From NCBI RefSeq assembly GCF_013215345.1, contig NZ_JABSOV010000013.1:1-64000 (forward strand): 64,000 nucleotides of DNA, in the 5' to 3' direction. This document shows, in pieces, positions 26,191-34,942 of the stretch. Below the pieces are notes generated by a model, which was not told the origin of the DNA, searched no databases, and was given only the letters and a program-made list of their open reading frames with translations. Made by a program: the position numbers and the translations under genes. How positions within the stretch are numbered: the first letter of the stretch is position 1; each line of letters opens with the position of its first letter. This DNA is from Colwellia sp. (GTDB lineage: Bacteria > Pseudomonadota > Gammaproteobacteria > Enterobacterales > Alteromonadaceae).

Positions 26191-28050
26191 ATGATACAGA
26201 TTAAGAAAACATTCAAGTTTACCGGTCTTGCTTTAATTATTGCCGCTTCTTTAACCGCGTGTAATCAAGGCTCTAGTCAACAAGCCTCCGCAGAACAAGC
26301 GACTACGGCCACAACTCAAACAGCACTAACCTCAGCCGACGCGCAAAAATTCTTAGATGATGTTGCTAAAGAAATGGTTGTTATGAACCTAGAAGGTTCA
26401 CGTGCAGCATGGATATATGCTAACTTCATCACTGAAGATACTGCTGCCTTAGCTGCAGATGCCGATCAAAAATCCACTGATGCTGGTGTTAGATACGCCA
26501 TGAAAGCAGCTACTTTTGATAAGGTAGCGGTTAACGACATACAACGTCGTCAATTAAACATTTTAAAACAAAGCTTAGTTATGCCTGCACCACAAGACTC
26601 AGCGAAGTCTGCTGAACTTGCCAACATTGGCGCTAAGCTTGGCAGCATGTATGGCACAGGTAGCTATACCACCAAAGCAGGTGAGAAACTTAGTTTAGGT
26701 GATATGACCGCTAAGATGGCTAATTCTCGTGATTACGATGAATTACTTGAGCTGTGGTCAGGCTGGCGTGAAATTAGTCCAGAAATGAAACCACTTTATA
26801 CCCGCCAAGCAGAGCTTGCCAATGAAGGTGCGAAAGGCCTGGGTTATAAAGACTTAGGTGCTATGTGGCGTTCAAATTATGATATGCCTGCCGATGAGTT
26901 TGCTAAAGAACTAGACAGACTTTGGGGACAAGTTAAGCCTTTATATGATGACTTACATTGTTATGTAAGAACTGAGTTAGGTGAAACGTACGGTACTGAT
27001 AAAGTAGCCCAAGACAAACCTATTCCAGCGCATTTATTAGGTAATATGTGGGCCCAATCTTGGGGCAACATATATGATTTAGTTGCGCCTGAAGATGCCG
27101 ATCCTGGTTATGATATTACCAAACAATTAGCCATTCATAATTATGATGAAGTAGACATGGTTCGAGGTGCGGAGAAATTCTTTACTTCACTAGGTTTTGA
27201 CGCTTTACCAGAGACTTTTTATAGCCGTTCATTATTTACTAAACCGGCTGATAGAGACGTAGCTTGTCACGCCAGCGCATGGGACCTTGATGCTAAAGAC
27301 GATATTCGCATCAAGATGTGTATCCAAAAAACCGGTGAAGAGTTCAATGTTATCCACCATGAGTTAGGGCACAATTTCTACCAACGTGCTTATAAAGACC
27401 AACCGGTATTCTTCCAAAACAGTGCCAATGACGGCTTCCATGAAGCTATCGGTGATACGATTGCTTTATCTGTTACCCCTAAATACTTAAAAGAAATTGG
27501 TTTAATCGATACCATTCCTGACGAATCAAAAGACATTGGTTTATTAATGAAGCAAGCCCTTGATAAAATTGCTTTTATTCCCTTTGGCTTGATGGTTGAT
27601 CAATGGCGTTGGAAAGTTTACTCAGGTGAAATCATCCCTGAAAACTACAACACTTCATGGTGGGAATTACGTGAGAAGTATCAAGGTGTAGCAGCTCCTA
27701 TTGATCGTGATGCTAATGCCTTCGATCCCGGTGCTAAATACCACGTACCCGGTGGTGTTCCGTATAGCCGTTATTTCTTAGCACACATTCAACAATTTGA
27801 ATTCCATCGTGCTTTATGTGAAATTTCAGGTAATACTGACCCAATTCACCGCTGTTCAATTTACAACTCAAAAGAAGCCGGTGCTGCACTTAATACCATG
27901 CTAGAAATGGGTTCAAGCCAACCGTGGCAACAAGCTTACAAGGTTATTACTGGCAATGAGCAAATGGACGCTAGTGCTATTTTAGATTACTTCGCACCAT
28001 TACACGTTTGGTTGAAAAATAAAAACCAAGGTAAACAATGTGGTTTTTAA
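26191..28050 (+). CDS. M2-family (ACE-like) peptidyl-dipeptidase, lipoprotein
   Basis: A zinc metallopeptidase of 619 residues. The lipoprotein signal ends in the lipobox LTAC-N near residue 25; asparagine at +2 points to the outer membrane. A low-complexity Gln/Ala/Thr linker precedes the catalytic domain. The zinc motif HHELGHNFY is near residue 389, and the third ligand glutamate follows in NDGFHEAIGDT. It should remove C-terminal dipeptides from oligopeptides in the periplasm or at the cell surface, fitting a bacterium feeding on protein. It is monocistronic, with a terminator at 28168. Confidence 0.93.
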   Translation: MIQIKKTFKFTGLALIIAASLTACNQGSSQQASAEQATTATTQTALTSADAQKFLDDVAKEMVVMNLEGSRAAWIYANFITEDTAALAADADQKSTDAGVRYAMKAATFDKVAVNDIQRRQLNILKQSLVMPAPQDSAKSAELANIGAKLGSMYGTGSYTTKAGEKLSLGDMTAKMANSRDYDELLELWSGWREISPEMKPLYTRQAELANEGAKGLGYKDLGAMWRSNYDMPADEFAKELDRLWGQVKPLYDDLHCYVRTELGETYGTDKVAQDKPIPAHLLGNMWAQSWGNIYDLVAPEDADPGYDITKQLAIHNYDEVDMVRGAEKFFTSLGFDALPETFYSRSLFTKPADRDVACHASAWDLDAKDDIRIKMCIQKTGEEFNVIHHELGHNFYQRAYKDQPVFFQNSANDGFHEAIGDTIALSVTPKYLKEIGLIDTIPDESKDIGLLMKQALDKIAFIPFGLMVDQWRWKVYSGEIIPENYNTSWWELREKYQGVAAPIDRDANAFDPGAKYHVPGGVPYSRYFLAHIQQFEFHRALCEISGNTDPIHRCSIYNSKEAGAALNTMLEMGSSQPWQQAYKVITGNEQMDASAILDYFAPLHVWLKNKNQGKQCGF

Positions 28051-28167
28051 GGCTTAAGCATTAAAAGATTAATTGTTGACTAATAGCTACTGATTAACCT
28101 TGTGCAATTAAATAAGGTTAATCTAAACCAGCTTTACTTAAGAAAAGTAGTCTAAACATGAGCCACT

Positions 28168-28217
28168 AAAAAGCCCCGTTACCTTAGGTATTAACCTTTA
28201 GATAACGGGGCTTTTTT
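28168..28217. terminator. Bidirectional terminator between the M2 peptidase and bkd genes
   Basis: AAAAAGCCCCGTTA and TAACGGGGCTTTTT pair over 14 bases, with A- and T-runs outside. It can stop the plus-strand peptidase transcript and the minus-strand bkd transcript, which converge here. Confidence 0.92.
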
Positions 28218-28261
28218 AATGCGTTTAATTTAGCTTTATAGCGTAACTAACGCGTTAGAAG

Positions 28262-29515
28262 TTAGCTCATATGTACTAACATATGACTCGGCTTCTCAAG
28301 GAATGATTTCCATAGATTACAAAAACGGGCAATAGTACCACCATCAATAACTCTATGATCGCCAGACCAGCTCACTTGCATAATACTGCGTGCTTCGACT
28401 TCACCTTGCTCATTAAAGCGTGGTAATTTTTGTAATTTACCCAAAGCAACGATAGCCACTTCCGGCTTGTTGATAATAGGCGTCGCTACAGTGCCACCTA
28501 TTGCGCCAATGTTAGAAATGGTGATAGTACCACCTTTCAAGTCTTCACTAGCGACACGACCACTACGGGCATCATTGGTTAAACGCATAATATCGTTAGC
28601 TAGCTCTAATATTGATTTAGCTTGTACCTGTTTAATATTAGGTACAAGTAAGCCAACTTTAGAATCAACTGCCATGCCAATATTGTGATCGTCAAAGTAA
28701 GTTAGCTCAGTGCAGTCGTCATTCACTTTGGTGTTAACCAAAGGATACTCTTTAATCGCTAATGACATAGCTTTCATAAAGAACGGCATCATGGTTAATT
28801 TAATATCTTGCTTGGCGTAAACTTCTTTTAGCTCTGTACGTAAAGCGATAAGCTCTGTAAGGTCAATTTCTTCACAATAAGTAAAGTGCGGAATAGTGCT
28901 GACGCTATTTTGCATCGCTGTTGCCATGATCTTTTTAATACCGCGAATGGGCTCAACTCTTGTATTACCAATAACAGTACTGCCTACAACACCAGGTGCA
29001 ACACATTGACCATTTTGACTATGAGCTAAAACATCATCTTTATAAACGCGGCCTTTTTTGCCACTGCCGGCAACTTGATGGATGTTAATATCAAGCTCAC
29101 GCGCAACGCGCCTAACCGCAGGGCTGGCTAATGCTTTACCCGTGGCGGTTTTATTAGTGTTATCAACTTTTGCATCATTTATTGTTGATGCTACTGGGCT
29201 AACAACTGCTGCTTCTACAGCTGGTGCTTTTGCTTCTGGCTCAGCGGTAACTTCAATGTCATCACTGCTGCTTTCTTCATCTGTAGTCATAGAAAAAAGT
29301 GGTGAATGCACTTTGGCTATTTCACCTTGTTTATAATACAGCTTTTGCACAACACCTGAATACATGGCAGGAATTTGTACTAAGGCTTTATCTGTCATTA
29401 CATCAGCAATTGGCTGATCTTCAACAATAGTTTCACCTTCTTTAACTAACCACTCGACGAGTTCACACTCAACGATACCTTCGCCAATATCAGGTAATAT
29501 AAAATCAATACTCAT
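28262..29515 (-). CDS. bkdB: Branched-chain 2-oxoacid dehydrogenase E2 (dihydrolipoamide acyltransferase)
   Basis: The E2 core of the complex that turns branched-chain 2-oxoacids into acyl-CoAs, 417 residues. A single N-terminal lipoyl domain has the modified lysine in MTDKALVQ near residue 45, followed by an Ala/Val-rich linker. Then come the E1/E3-binding domain (ASPAVRRVARELDINIHQV near 130) and a catalytic domain ending in the active-site motif DHRVIDGGT near 390. It is the last gene of the operon; no E3 (lpd) gene is present, so E3 must be shared with other complexes. Confidence 0.94.
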   Translation of the reverse strand: MSIDFILPDIGEGIVECELVEWLVKEGETIVEDQPIADVMTDKALVQIPAMYSGVVQKLYYKQGEIAKVHSPLFSMTTDEESSSDDIEVTAEPEAKAPAVEAAVVSPVASTINDAKVDNTNKTATGKALASPAVRRVARELDINIHQVAGSGKKGRVYKDDVLAHSQNGQCVAPGVVGSTVIGNTRVEPIRGIKKIMATAMQNSVSTIPHFTYCEEIDLTELIALRTELKEVYAKQDIKLTMMPFFMKAMSLAIKEYPLVNTKVNDDCTELTYFDDHNIGMAVDSKVGLLVPNIKQVQAKSILELANDIMRLTNDARSGRVASEDLKGGTITISNIGAIGGTVATPIINKPEVAIVALGKLQKLPRFNEQGEVEARSIMQVSWSGDHRVIDGGTIARFCNLWKSFLEKPSHMLVHMS

Positions 29516-29545
29516 GTGCTGTTTCCTGTTAATAGGGAGTTATCG

Positions 29546-30523
29546 TTAAAAGTTAACGGTCTTTTTAATTGCTTCATATACTTTGAGGTGATCGCTAACA
29601 TACTCTTTTTCTAACGCTAATGGGTATGGCGTATCTAGTCCACATACTCGAGCAATAGGTGACTCTAAATGTAAGAAACATTCACTTTGAATAGTCGCGG
29701 CAATTTCACTAGCAAAACCTGCGGTTAACGGTGCTTCTTGACTGACAAGTAAACGCCCTGTTTTCATCACTGAGTTACTAATGGTGTCGATATCCCAAGG
29801 TAAAATAGTACGTAAATCTACCACCTCACAAGAAATACCATCGTTACTGGCCAATTGCGCGGCTTTTTCAATGATTTCCATTTGTGCGCCCCAAGCGAGT
29901 AAGGTGATATCAGTGCCCGTTTGTACCACTTCTGCTTTACCTAGTGGTAACTGGTAATCTTCTTCTGGCACTTCTCCAACCGAGGCGCGATATAGGCGCT
30001 TAGGTTCAAAAAACACCACCGGGTTATCATCACGAATAGAGGCAAGCAATAAGCCTTTAGCTTGATATGGATTACGAGGAATAACGACCTTTAAACCTGG
30101 AGTATGAGCAAAATAAGCTTCTGGTGATTGACTATGGTATAAACCACCGGCAATACCGCCGCCGTATGGAGTACGAATAGTCAGTTTACCGACATTAAAT
30201 TCATTGCCGGTACGGTAACGAAATTTAGCTGCTTCATTGACGATTTGATCAAAGGCTGGAAATATGTAATCAGCAAATTGAATTTCAGCAATAGCAACAC
30301 TGCCTTGAGCAGCTAAGCCATTGGCAAAACCAATAATGCCCTGCTCTACTAACGGGGTATTGAAACAACGTGCTTTACCATACTTCTCTTGTAAGCCACT
30401 AGTGGCACGAAAAACACCGCCAAAATGACCAACATCTTCACCAAAACATACCGTGCGGTCATTGTCCGCCATGGCAATATCAAGTGCGCTATTAATAGCA
30501 TGTAATAAATTAATTTTCGCCAT
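29546..30523 (-). CDS. bkdA2: Branched-chain 2-oxoacid dehydrogenase E1 beta subunit
   Basis: The 325-residue beta subunit of the thiamine-diphosphate-dependent E1. Typical stretches are [15 protein letters not shown] near residue 24, [12 protein letters not shown] near 63, [24 protein letters not shown] near 85, and [15 protein letters not shown] near 255. The start is 2 bases after the second of two tandem 28-codon mini-ORFs. AGGG in the end of that mini-ORF supplies the ribosome site. The stop is about 30 bases before bkdB. Confidence 0.94.
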   Translation of the reverse strand: MAKINLLHAINSALDIAMADNDRTVCFGEDVGHFGGVFRATSGLQEKYGKARCFNTPLVEQGIIGFANGLAAQGSVAIAEIQFADYIFPAFDQIVNEAAKFRYRTGNEFNVGKLTIRTPYGGGIAGGLYHSQSPEAYFAHTPGLKVVIPRNPYQAKGLLLASIRDDNPVVFFEPKRLYRASVGEVPEEDYQLPLGKAEVVQTGTDITLLAWGAQMEIIEKAAQLASNDGISCEVVDLRTILPWDIDTISNSVMKTGRLLVSQEAPLTAGFASEIAATIQSECFLHLESPIARVCGLDTPYPLALEKEYVSDHLKVYEAIKKTVNF

Positions 30524-30698
30524 GATTAGAGTTTCCCTGCCGCTGTAGTTGGGTAAGCTTCATGAGAGTCAGTGTTGATATCACACACTTGGTCAATATA
30601 GATTTGCGTCATGATTAAAATTTCCCTGCAGCTGTAGTTGGATAGGCTTCATGAAGATCATTGTTGATAATACACTCATTATCAGTATAAATTTGCGT
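30521..30698 (-). repeat. Two tandem 89-base repeats in the bkdA1-bkdA2 gap
   Basis: Copies occupy 30521-30609 and 30610-30698. On the minus strand each starts with ATGACGCAAAT (as ATG of a mini-ORF) and ends with GCAGGGAAA-TTT/CTC-TAATC. A third, partial copy of the terminal part is the 3' end of bkdA1 itself (GAAGCTTATCC...GCAGGGAAATTCTAATC). The period is exactly 89 bases, that is 87 coding plus 2 spacer. The copies differ at about a quarter to a third of positions, so the duplication is not recent. Confidence 0.9.
30526..30612 (-). CDS. Mini-ORF 2 (28 residues) in the bkd operon
   Basis: An ATG-initiated ORF of 28 codons plus stop, too short for the ORF track. It starts with [15 protein letters not shown] and ends with [12 protein letters not shown]. 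The tail resembles the E1-alpha C-terminus (EAYPFTAGKF). Its start is 2 bases after mini-ORF 1 and its stop is 2 bases before bkdA2, with AGGGAA 8-10 bases before each start. It is not known whether a peptide accumulates. It could be a coupling device or duplication debris kept in frame. Confidence 0.5.
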   Translation of the reverse strand: MTQIYIDQVCDINTDSHEAYPTTAAGKL

Positions 30699-30701
30699 CA
30701 T
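30615..30701 (-). CDS. Mini-ORF 1 (28 residues) in the bkd operon
   Basis: The first of two tandem 28-codon ORFs: MTQIYTDNECIINND, ending [12 protein letters not shown]. It starts 2 bases after the bkdA1 stop, with AGGGAAA from the end of bkdA1 as ribosome site. The differences from mini-ORF 2 leave both frames open and the length unchanged (28 residues each). That hints at selection on translation, though with only 28 codons chance is possible. No known function. Confidence 0.5.
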   Translation of the reverse strand: MTQIYTDNECIINNDLHEAYPTTAAGKF

Positions 30702-30703
30702 GA

Positions 30704-31885
30704 TTAGAATTTCCCTGCGGTAAACGGATAAGCTTCTGGGTATTTTTTGATGTGAACTTTCACTTCATCTAACTGTGCTTGAAGTTGTGCTGATGGCACA
30801 TCATAAACATCGGTGATCATGGTATCGATATGCGGCTTGTCTATTTTCTCTGCCACTTTTACTGCCGCTAACACTTGCTCTCTATACTGCTCGTACAAAG
30901 CTGTGTCTTGTGCTTCATCCCACCAGTTTTGCTTCAACATCCAGTTTTTCATGCGCAAAATAGGATCATTACTTTGCCATTTAGCTTCTTCTTCTTTTGT
31001 TCGATAACCTGATGGATCATCTGAGGTAGAATGTGCGCCAAGACGATAAGACATCGCTTCGATTAATACCGGTTTACTTTCTTTTACCGCATAAGCGCGA
31101 GCAATTTGTGTTGCTTTTAGTACCGCTAGAATATCGTTGCCATCAATACGAATGGTTTTAATACCATAGCCAACACCACGCGAAGCAATGCCGTTACCTC
31201 TAAACTGCTCTTCAGCAGGAGTCGAAATGGCATAACCATTGTTTCGACAGAAAAAGATAACTGGCGCCTCTTGTACTGCCGCCATATTTAAACCGGCATG
31301 GAAGTCGCCTTCTGATGCAGCCCCTTCGCCAAAGTAGCAAATAGTCACAGCATCAAGACCTTGTAATTTTTGCCCATAAGCATAACCAGTCGCTTGTGGA
31401 ATTTGTGTGGCAAGTGTCGAAGAAACCGTCATACAGTTCAGCGCTTTAGAGCCATAGTGTATTGGCATTTGACGGCCTTTACCTAAATCTTCCGCATTAC
31501 TAAACAGTTGGTTCATAAAGTTTTCAAGGCTAAAGCCACGATACATTAAGGCACCCTGTTCACGATATTGCATCATGATCATATCTTGCGGCTCTAACCC
31601 CGCAGCACCACCAACGCTGGCAGCTTCTTCACCTAAAGCTGTCATGTAAAAGCTTAAACGCCCTTGGCGCTGCGATGCTACCATGCGTTCATCTAATACA
31701 CGATGAAAGGCTAGCGTCTGATATATTTTTGTCGCTAATGTTTGGTCAATATCAGGTAAATCAGCACCCGGATAGGTGGTGCCGTCTTGATGTAAAATTC
31801 TCAATTCAGGAATTTCAACACTGTGGCCATCGATAAAAGTAGGCTGATGCACTACCGGTCCATCATTATAAAGTTCTGTGCTCAT
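30704..31885 (-). CDS. bkdA1: Branched-chain 2-oxoacid dehydrogenase E1 alpha subunit
   Basis: The 393-residue alpha subunit of E1, first gene of the bkd operon. The thiamine-diphosphate motif is readable as CYFGEGAASEGDFHAGLN near residue 185, ending in FFCRNNGYAIS. The phosphorylation-loop-like region YRLGAHSTSDDPSGYR near 290 is typical of branched-chain E1-alpha. The C-terminus EAYPFTAGKF is echoed twice in the downstream mini-ORFs. A LiuR-like palindrome lies about 190 bases upstream. The complex feeds the liu and ivd pathways. Confidence 0.94.
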   Translation of the reverse strand: MSTELYNDGPVVHQPTFIDGHSVEIPELRILHQDGTTYPGADLPDIDQTLATKIYQTLAFHRVLDERMVASQRQGRLSFYMTALGEEAASVGGAAGLEPQDMIMMQYREQGALMYRGFSLENFMNQLFSNAEDLGKGRQMPIHYGSKALNCMTVSSTLATQIPQATGYAYGQKLQGLDAVTICYFGEGAASEGDFHAGLNMAAVQEAPVIFFCRNNGYAISTPAEEQFRGNGIASRGVGYGIKTIRIDGNDILAVLKATQIARAYAVKESKPVLIEAMSYRLGAHSTSDDPSGYRTKEEEAKWQSNDPILRMKNWMLKQNWWDEAQDTALYEQYREQVLAAVKVAEKIDKPHIDTMITDVYDVPSAQLQAQLDEVKVHIKKYPEAYPFTAGKF

Positions 31886-31945
31886 AACGTTCTCTTCTTT
31901 TTACTCTAACGCGCAAGATATTGCGGCTAAAGTCTGCGAAAGTTG

Positions 31946-31987
31946 ATACCAAGTCGATGATATTAGAAAGCTTAATCAACTTGGTAT
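31946..31987. repeat. 42-base inverted repeat upstream of bkdA1
   Basis: ATACCAAGT and ACTTGGTAT are perfect 9-base ends, with pairing extending to 12 of 13 bases inward. The ATACCAA...TTGGTAT ends match those of the MITE-like element at 63014-63289, so this may be a minimal relic of such an element. It sits in the bkdA1 leader, 60 bases from the start codon. Confidence 0.6.
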
Positions 31988-32073
31988 TAGCTAGGCTTAA
32001 TTTTTTGTTTTTAGTATAGCTAATTTATACCTATGCCTAAGTAAAGTAAGGCGTGCCATAATAGTCAATTTAC

Positions 32074-32089
32074 TTTACCTTTACGTCAA
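32074..32089. promoter_or_regulatory. Candidate LiuR operator upstream of bkd
   Basis: TTTACCTTTACGTCAA agrees with the palindrome upstream of liuR (TTTACGTTAACGTCAA) at 14 of 16 positions. It lies about 190 bases upstream of bkdA1 in the only sizeable gap before the operon. This suggests LiuR also controls the bkd genes. Inference from motif similarity. Confidence 0.55.
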
Positions 32090-32190
32090 CTGACAATCAA
32101 TAAACAAAGACAATAAGTTACTATGTGCACAATAGAAAGTGAGCAATATTCTTTACAGTGGGATTAACGTAATGAAGTGGTGGCAATTGA

Positions 32191-32231
32191 TGAAAAAAAG
32201 AGTTATTACTAAGTGGGGGGTAATAACTCTT
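32191..32231 (-). terminator. Rho-independent terminator of pgm
   Basis: On the minus strand AAGAGTTATTAC and GTAATAACTCTT pair over 12 bases, followed by CTTTTTTTC, 14 bases after the pgm stop. The loop carries a C-run (CCCCCC). Confidence 0.85.
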
Positions 32232-32244
32232 AAATAGCAGAAAC

Positions 32245-33906
32245 CTAGAGCCCTGCTGCTTTAAATGCAGCACTGACAATAGCTTGTGCTTCACTGATGA
32301 TTTTTTGCAGATGATTATCATCGATAAAACTCTCTGCATAAATTTTATAAATTTCTTCCGTACCTGAAGGACGCGCAGCAAACCAACCATTATCAGTCAC
32401 TACTTTTATGCCTCCTATGGCAGCACCATTGCCAGGTGCATGGGAGAGTACTTGTATAATTTTATCACCAGCAAGTATGTCGGCACTAACATCATCTATT
32501 GAAAGAGCCGTTAATACACGTTTTTGCTCAAATGATGCCACCGCTTCAACTCGACCATAACATGGTTTCCCTAAACTTTTAGCAAGTTCAAGGTAATATA
32601 GGTAAGGGTCTTTGCCGGTAACAGCAAGAATTTCTGCGGCTAATAAAGCTAGGATAAAACCATCTTTATCTGTGGTCCAAGTACTGCCATCACGTGCTAA
32701 GAAAGAAGCACCTGCACTTTCTTCTCCGCCAAAGGCATAACTTGCATCGGCTAAACCATCAACAAACCACTTAAAACCAACGGGTACTTCTGATAAGGGT
32801 AACGACAGCTGGTTAGCAACACGATCAATCAGTGAGCTGGACACTAAAGTCTTGCCTATCTTACAGCTTTTTGGCCAATCTCTATGGGTCATCAAGTAAT
32901 GAATCGCGACAGCGAGGTAATGATTAGGATTCATCAAACCGCCAGTCGGGGTAACGATACCGTGGCGATCAAAGTCGGGGTCATTACCAACACTGATATC
33001 AAAATCATCTTTCATGGCGATTAAGCCAGCCATAGCGTATTTTGAAGAACAGTCCATGCGAATTTTGCCGTCTTTATCTAGTGGCATAAAAGCAAAGCTA
33101 GCATCGACAACTTCATTAACTACCTTAATTTTAAGGTCATATTGCTGAGCAATCACCGGCCAATAATCAATGCCTGAGCCGCCAAGCGGGTCAACACCTA
33201 TAGTTACTCCGGCTTTGGCAATAGCCTGCATATCAATCACTTGGTCAAGTTGGGTAACATAATGATTAATAAAATCTTCTTTAACGAGTAAAGAGGATTG
33301 TAATGCCTGCTGGTAAGATAGCTGCTTTATACCCTCTGAGTTAGCGGCAATTAATTCATTAGCACGCTGTTCAATTTTTTTAGTGATGTCACCTTCGGCA
33401 GGACCACCATGAGGGGGGTTATATTTAATACCCCCATCGCTAGGTGGATTATGCGAAGGAGTGATCACCAGACCATCGGCAATGTTATTAGCGTCTGATT
33501 TATTATGGCAAATAATTAAACGAGAAATAACCGGCGTTGGCGTAAAGCCCTTTCCTGATAATGCGTCACTTTGTATAACAACATTAACACCATTGGCAAT
33601 AAGTACCGAGATAGCACTAGCAAAAGCCGGCTCAGATAACGCATGAGTATCTTTACCTAAAAAAAGTGGACCATTAATGCCATTATCTTGGCGATACTCA
33701 GCGATAGCCTGACAAATAGCAATAATATGCTGTTCATTGAAACTACGCTTGCTGGCACTGCCACGATGACCTGAGGTACCAAAACTAACTTGCTCTGCTG
33801 CTAAGCTAACATCTGGAGTCTGGGTAAAGTAGTCACTAACTAGCTGACCAATATTAATTCTATCTTGAGGACGAACAGGTTTACCGGCAAAAGTATCAAC
33901 ACTCAT
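32245..33906 (-). CDS. pgm: Phosphoglucomutase, alpha-D-glucose specific
   Basis: Interconverts glucose-1-phosphate and glucose-6-phosphate. The 553-residue protein shows FGTSGHRGSA near residue 43 and the phosphoserine loop ITPSHNPPSDGGIKYNP near 147. The metal-binding loop is in DPDFDRHG near 305, the sugar-binding GGEESAGA near 395, and the phosphate-binding RPSGTE near the C-terminus. Length matches bacterial Pgm. It lies 51 bases after seqA on the same strand, the order known in related genomes, and ends at its own terminator. Confidence 0.96.
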   Translation of the reverse strand: MSVDTFAGKPVRPQDRINIGQLVSDYFTQTPDVSLAAEQVSFGTSGHRGSASKRSFNEQHIIAICQAIAEYRQDNGINGPLFLGKDTHALSEPAFASAISVLIANGVNVVIQSDALSGKGFTPTPVISRLIICHNKSDANNIADGLVITPSHNPPSDGGIKYNPPHGGPAEGDITKKIEQRANELIAANSEGIKQLSYQQALQSSLLVKEDFINHYVTQLDQVIDMQAIAKAGVTIGVDPLGGSGIDYWPVIAQQYDLKIKVVNEVVDASFAFMPLDKDGKIRMDCSSKYAMAGLIAMKDDFDISVGNDPDFDRHGIVTPTGGLMNPNHYLAVAIHYLMTHRDWPKSCKIGKTLVSSSLIDRVANQLSLPLSEVPVGFKWFVDGLADASYAFGGEESAGASFLARDGSTWTTDKDGFILALLAAEILAVTGKDPYLYYLELAKSLGKPCYGRVEAVASFEQKRVLTALSIDDVSADILAGDKIIQVLSHAPGNGAAIGGIKVVTDNGWFAARPSGTEEIYKIYAESFIDDNHLQKIISEAQAIVSAAFKAAGL

Positions 33907-33957
33907 ATTTTCTTCTTAATGATTAATGGCAATTAGTTAGAGTCTCTACGCGTTTAG

Positions 33958-34569
33958 TTAGAGTAACTCACGAATTTTCTCAACATCAATATCACTATAA
34001 CCTAATGAAATTGACGCTTTAGTTAACATCATTTTTTTACGTGTGGTGTTAGAGTTAGTAATAACCCAAAAAGGACTTTCCGGTATTTGGCGAGGTTTAG
34101 TACTGCTACCACTTTCTGCTAATTTATTTTCACTGTTAGCAAAATACAAGCGATCACGGCCACTGATCTCAGTGACTACGCCAAACTGCTCAGGATGCGC
34201 ACGATATAACGCCGCAAGGATTAATAAAAACCGACCGACAGCGCCACGTTGCATGGCTAGCTCTTCTTTATTAATAAAGTTAAACACAGTTTCATGACTC
34301 TCAGCCACTGCTTTAACAAGCTTAACCGCCTCTGGCTTTATAATTCCCGCAGTTTTAATACTCACTACAGGCTGGTCGACTTTAAGGGAGACTTCGACCT
34401 TATCTGAAATTTCATTAACGGTAACAGCTTCAACAACGGTTGCTGAGTCTTTAGCTTCTAAACCAAAATTTAGCAAACGGCGTAAAATGGCAGAAGCACT
34501 TTCACCAATATATTGGGTATTCGTGGCAATGTATTGATAAAGTTCTTCATCTATTTCGATGTTTTTCAT
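33958..34569 (-). CDS. seqA: SeqA, negative modulator of replication initiation
   Basis: Binds hemimethylated GATC sites to sequester the origin. The ORF in the track is 28 codons too long; the ATG at 34569 ([15 protein letters not shown]) matches the SeqA N-terminus and has AAGGG upstream. The protein is then 203 residues. The N-terminal oligomerisation segment (residues 1-40) is followed by a linker and a C-terminal DNA-binding domain ending in [14 protein letters not shown], the conserved tail of the family. It is divergent from ybfF, as in E. coli. Confidence 0.95.
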   Translation of the reverse strand: MKNIEIDEELYQYIATNTQYIGESASAILRRLLNFGLEAKDSATVVEAVTVNEISDKVEVSLKVDQPVVSIKTAGIIKPEAVKLVKAVAESHETVFNFINKEELAMQRGAVGRFLLILAALYRAHPEQFGVVTEISGRDRLYFANSENKLAESGSSTKPRQIPESPFWVITNSNTTRKKMMLTKASISLGYSDIDVEKIRELL

Positions 34570-34635
34570 TGTTACCCTTAACTTAAAGAATTCGGGCAGA
34601 TTATATAGGGAAATGGCGGATGGTTGAACTGATTT

Positions 34636-34875
34636 ATACCCATTACCATTCAAAGTGCAGGATTTCAGTGGGAATTAGCATGACTTTAGACAAGATAACT
34701 AATTTATGCATAGTTATTCTATTCTATGCTTTGATTATTTACCGCAGTATAAAGCCATGTTAAACCCATCGAAGAAGGGCTTAACATGGCTATCCTTAAA
34801 ACGAATTTCACCACATCACATCGAAATAAAATTACCCCGCACTCTGGAACATGCGTCTTGACTGGTAACGGGTAT
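34636..34875. mobile_element. MITE-like element between seqA and ybfF (copy 3)
   Basis: A 240-base non-coding element with imperfect terminal inverted repeats: ATACCCATTACCATTCAA at the left, and ATACCCGTTACCAGTCAA as the reverse complement of the right end. Inside, AGCCATGTTAA-ACCC and GGG-CTTAACATGGCT (34753-34791) form a 15-pair stem with one mismatch. GCATAGTTATTCTATTCTATG is shared in part with the element at 63014 (ACATAGTTATTCTATATTTC). It occupies most of the divergent seqA/ybfF promoter region. Confidence 0.7.
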
Positions 34876-34942
34876 CCTTGCAAATAGTCGTTAAAAACAT
34901 GACAATATCGTCATTAATGGACAAATAAAAACTAAGTCAAAC

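Noticed and set aside
30521-30698. Considered as a CRISPR array or assembly duplication
   Set aside because: There are only two copies with no spacers, and they differ at many positions, so they are neither CRISPR repeats nor an assembly artefact.
32121-32390. Minus-strand 89-codon ORF overlapping the pgm 3' end
   Set aside because: It is another frame of pgm and runs through the pgm terminator; no family features.
34570-34653. 28-residue N-terminal extension of SeqA
   Set aside because: The SeqA family starts at [15 protein letters not shown], and the extension reads into the MITE-like element.
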